This document shows positions 63,960 through 64,000 of a stretch of DNA of 64,000 nt, in pieces. The translations under genes were made by a program, and so were the position numbers. The notes beneath the pieces are model-generated. The model did no database searches. It was not told where the DNA came from and saw only the letters and a program-made list of their open reading frames with translations. The number at the start of each line of letters is the position of its first letter. The stretch's first letter is position 1. The stretch comes from Nocardiopsis ansamitocini (GTDB taxonomy: Bacteria; Actinomycetota; Actinomycetes; Streptosporangiales; Streptosporangiaceae), in NCBI RefSeq assembly GCF_030268225.1, contig NZ_BSQG01000005.1, positions 124,001 to 188,000 on the forward strand. Reading direction: 5' to 3'.

Positions 63960-64000
63960 CTACCGTCGCTCTCCGCCGAGGGCCGCCAGCAGGTCCGCCG
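63960..64000 (-). CDS. Possible 3' end of a minus-strand gene (runs off the window)
   Basis: The last bases read ADLLAALGGERR and a TAG on the minus strand, directly facing the PucR stop. Only 12 full codons are visible, so this is a tentative call. Confidence 0.35.
   Translation of the reverse strand, partial: ADLLAALGGERR

Overview
The window is high-GC actinobacterial chromosome with frequent GTG and TTG starts. It carries the Pup-proteasome system (pup, prcB, prcA, pafA, and a PafB-PafC fusion), RbpA, Lsr2, a MsiK-type sugar ABC ATPase, an F420-type (Ddn-like) oxidoreductase, DUF397 and DUF5919-type regulators, and an L,D-transpeptidase lipoprotein. Together these fit a filamentous actinomycete. 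Nocardiopsaceae (Nocardiopsis, Streptomonospora or Thermobifida relatives) is my best guess, but this is inference from gene content only. I saw no rRNA, tRNA, CRISPR array or intact insertion sequence.

Layout. 0-14 kb: the 5' part of a Ser/Thr kinase, an Rv3235-like protein, a glycerophosphodiesterase with a UMF1-type MFS protein, a secreted S37 peptidase, a Ddn-like enzyme, a large LuxR (LAL) regulator, two drug-type MFS exporters and an ABC-F ATPase. 14-24 kb: an L,D-transpeptidase, an SDR, an aberrant CYP157-like P450, rbpA behind a textbook sigma-R-type promoter, a HAD phosphatase, an XRE-DUF5919 regulator, and lsr2 preceded by about 1 kb of AT-richer non-coding DNA. 24-34 kb: an aldo/keto reductase, apolipoprotein N-acyltransferase, msiK, an acyl-CoA dehydrogenase, a PimB-like glycosyltransferase, and a LacI-alpha-glucosidase pair with two identical operator-like sites.

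34.5-53.2 kb holds the conserved actinobacterial block helY - (DUF397) - tatC - tatA - small membrane protein - pafBC - DUF3866 - FKBP lipoprotein ... pafA - prcA - prcB - pup. It is split by a roughly 5.9 kb accessory island (43.8-49.7 kb). The island contains an ArsR/old-yellow-enzyme pair, the fused remains of a divergent ammonia-lyase/IclR locus, and a cluster of three Roadblock/LC7 proteins with a PatA-like (DUF4388-type) winged-helix protein and no GTPase or kinase. dop and mpa/arc are not next to pup.

53.5-64 kb looks catabolic: an EF-hand protein, an HSL-type esterase, a GAF-LuxR regulator, two acyl-CoA synthetases, an amidohydrolase, an MHS-family transporter and a PucR regulator. 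These probably take up and activate carboxylic acids.

The strongest candidates for something undescribed are the Roadblock/PatA-like island with its GTACC-repeat promoter, the orphan P450 that lacks the ExxR motif, and the structured non-coding element between lnt and msiK.
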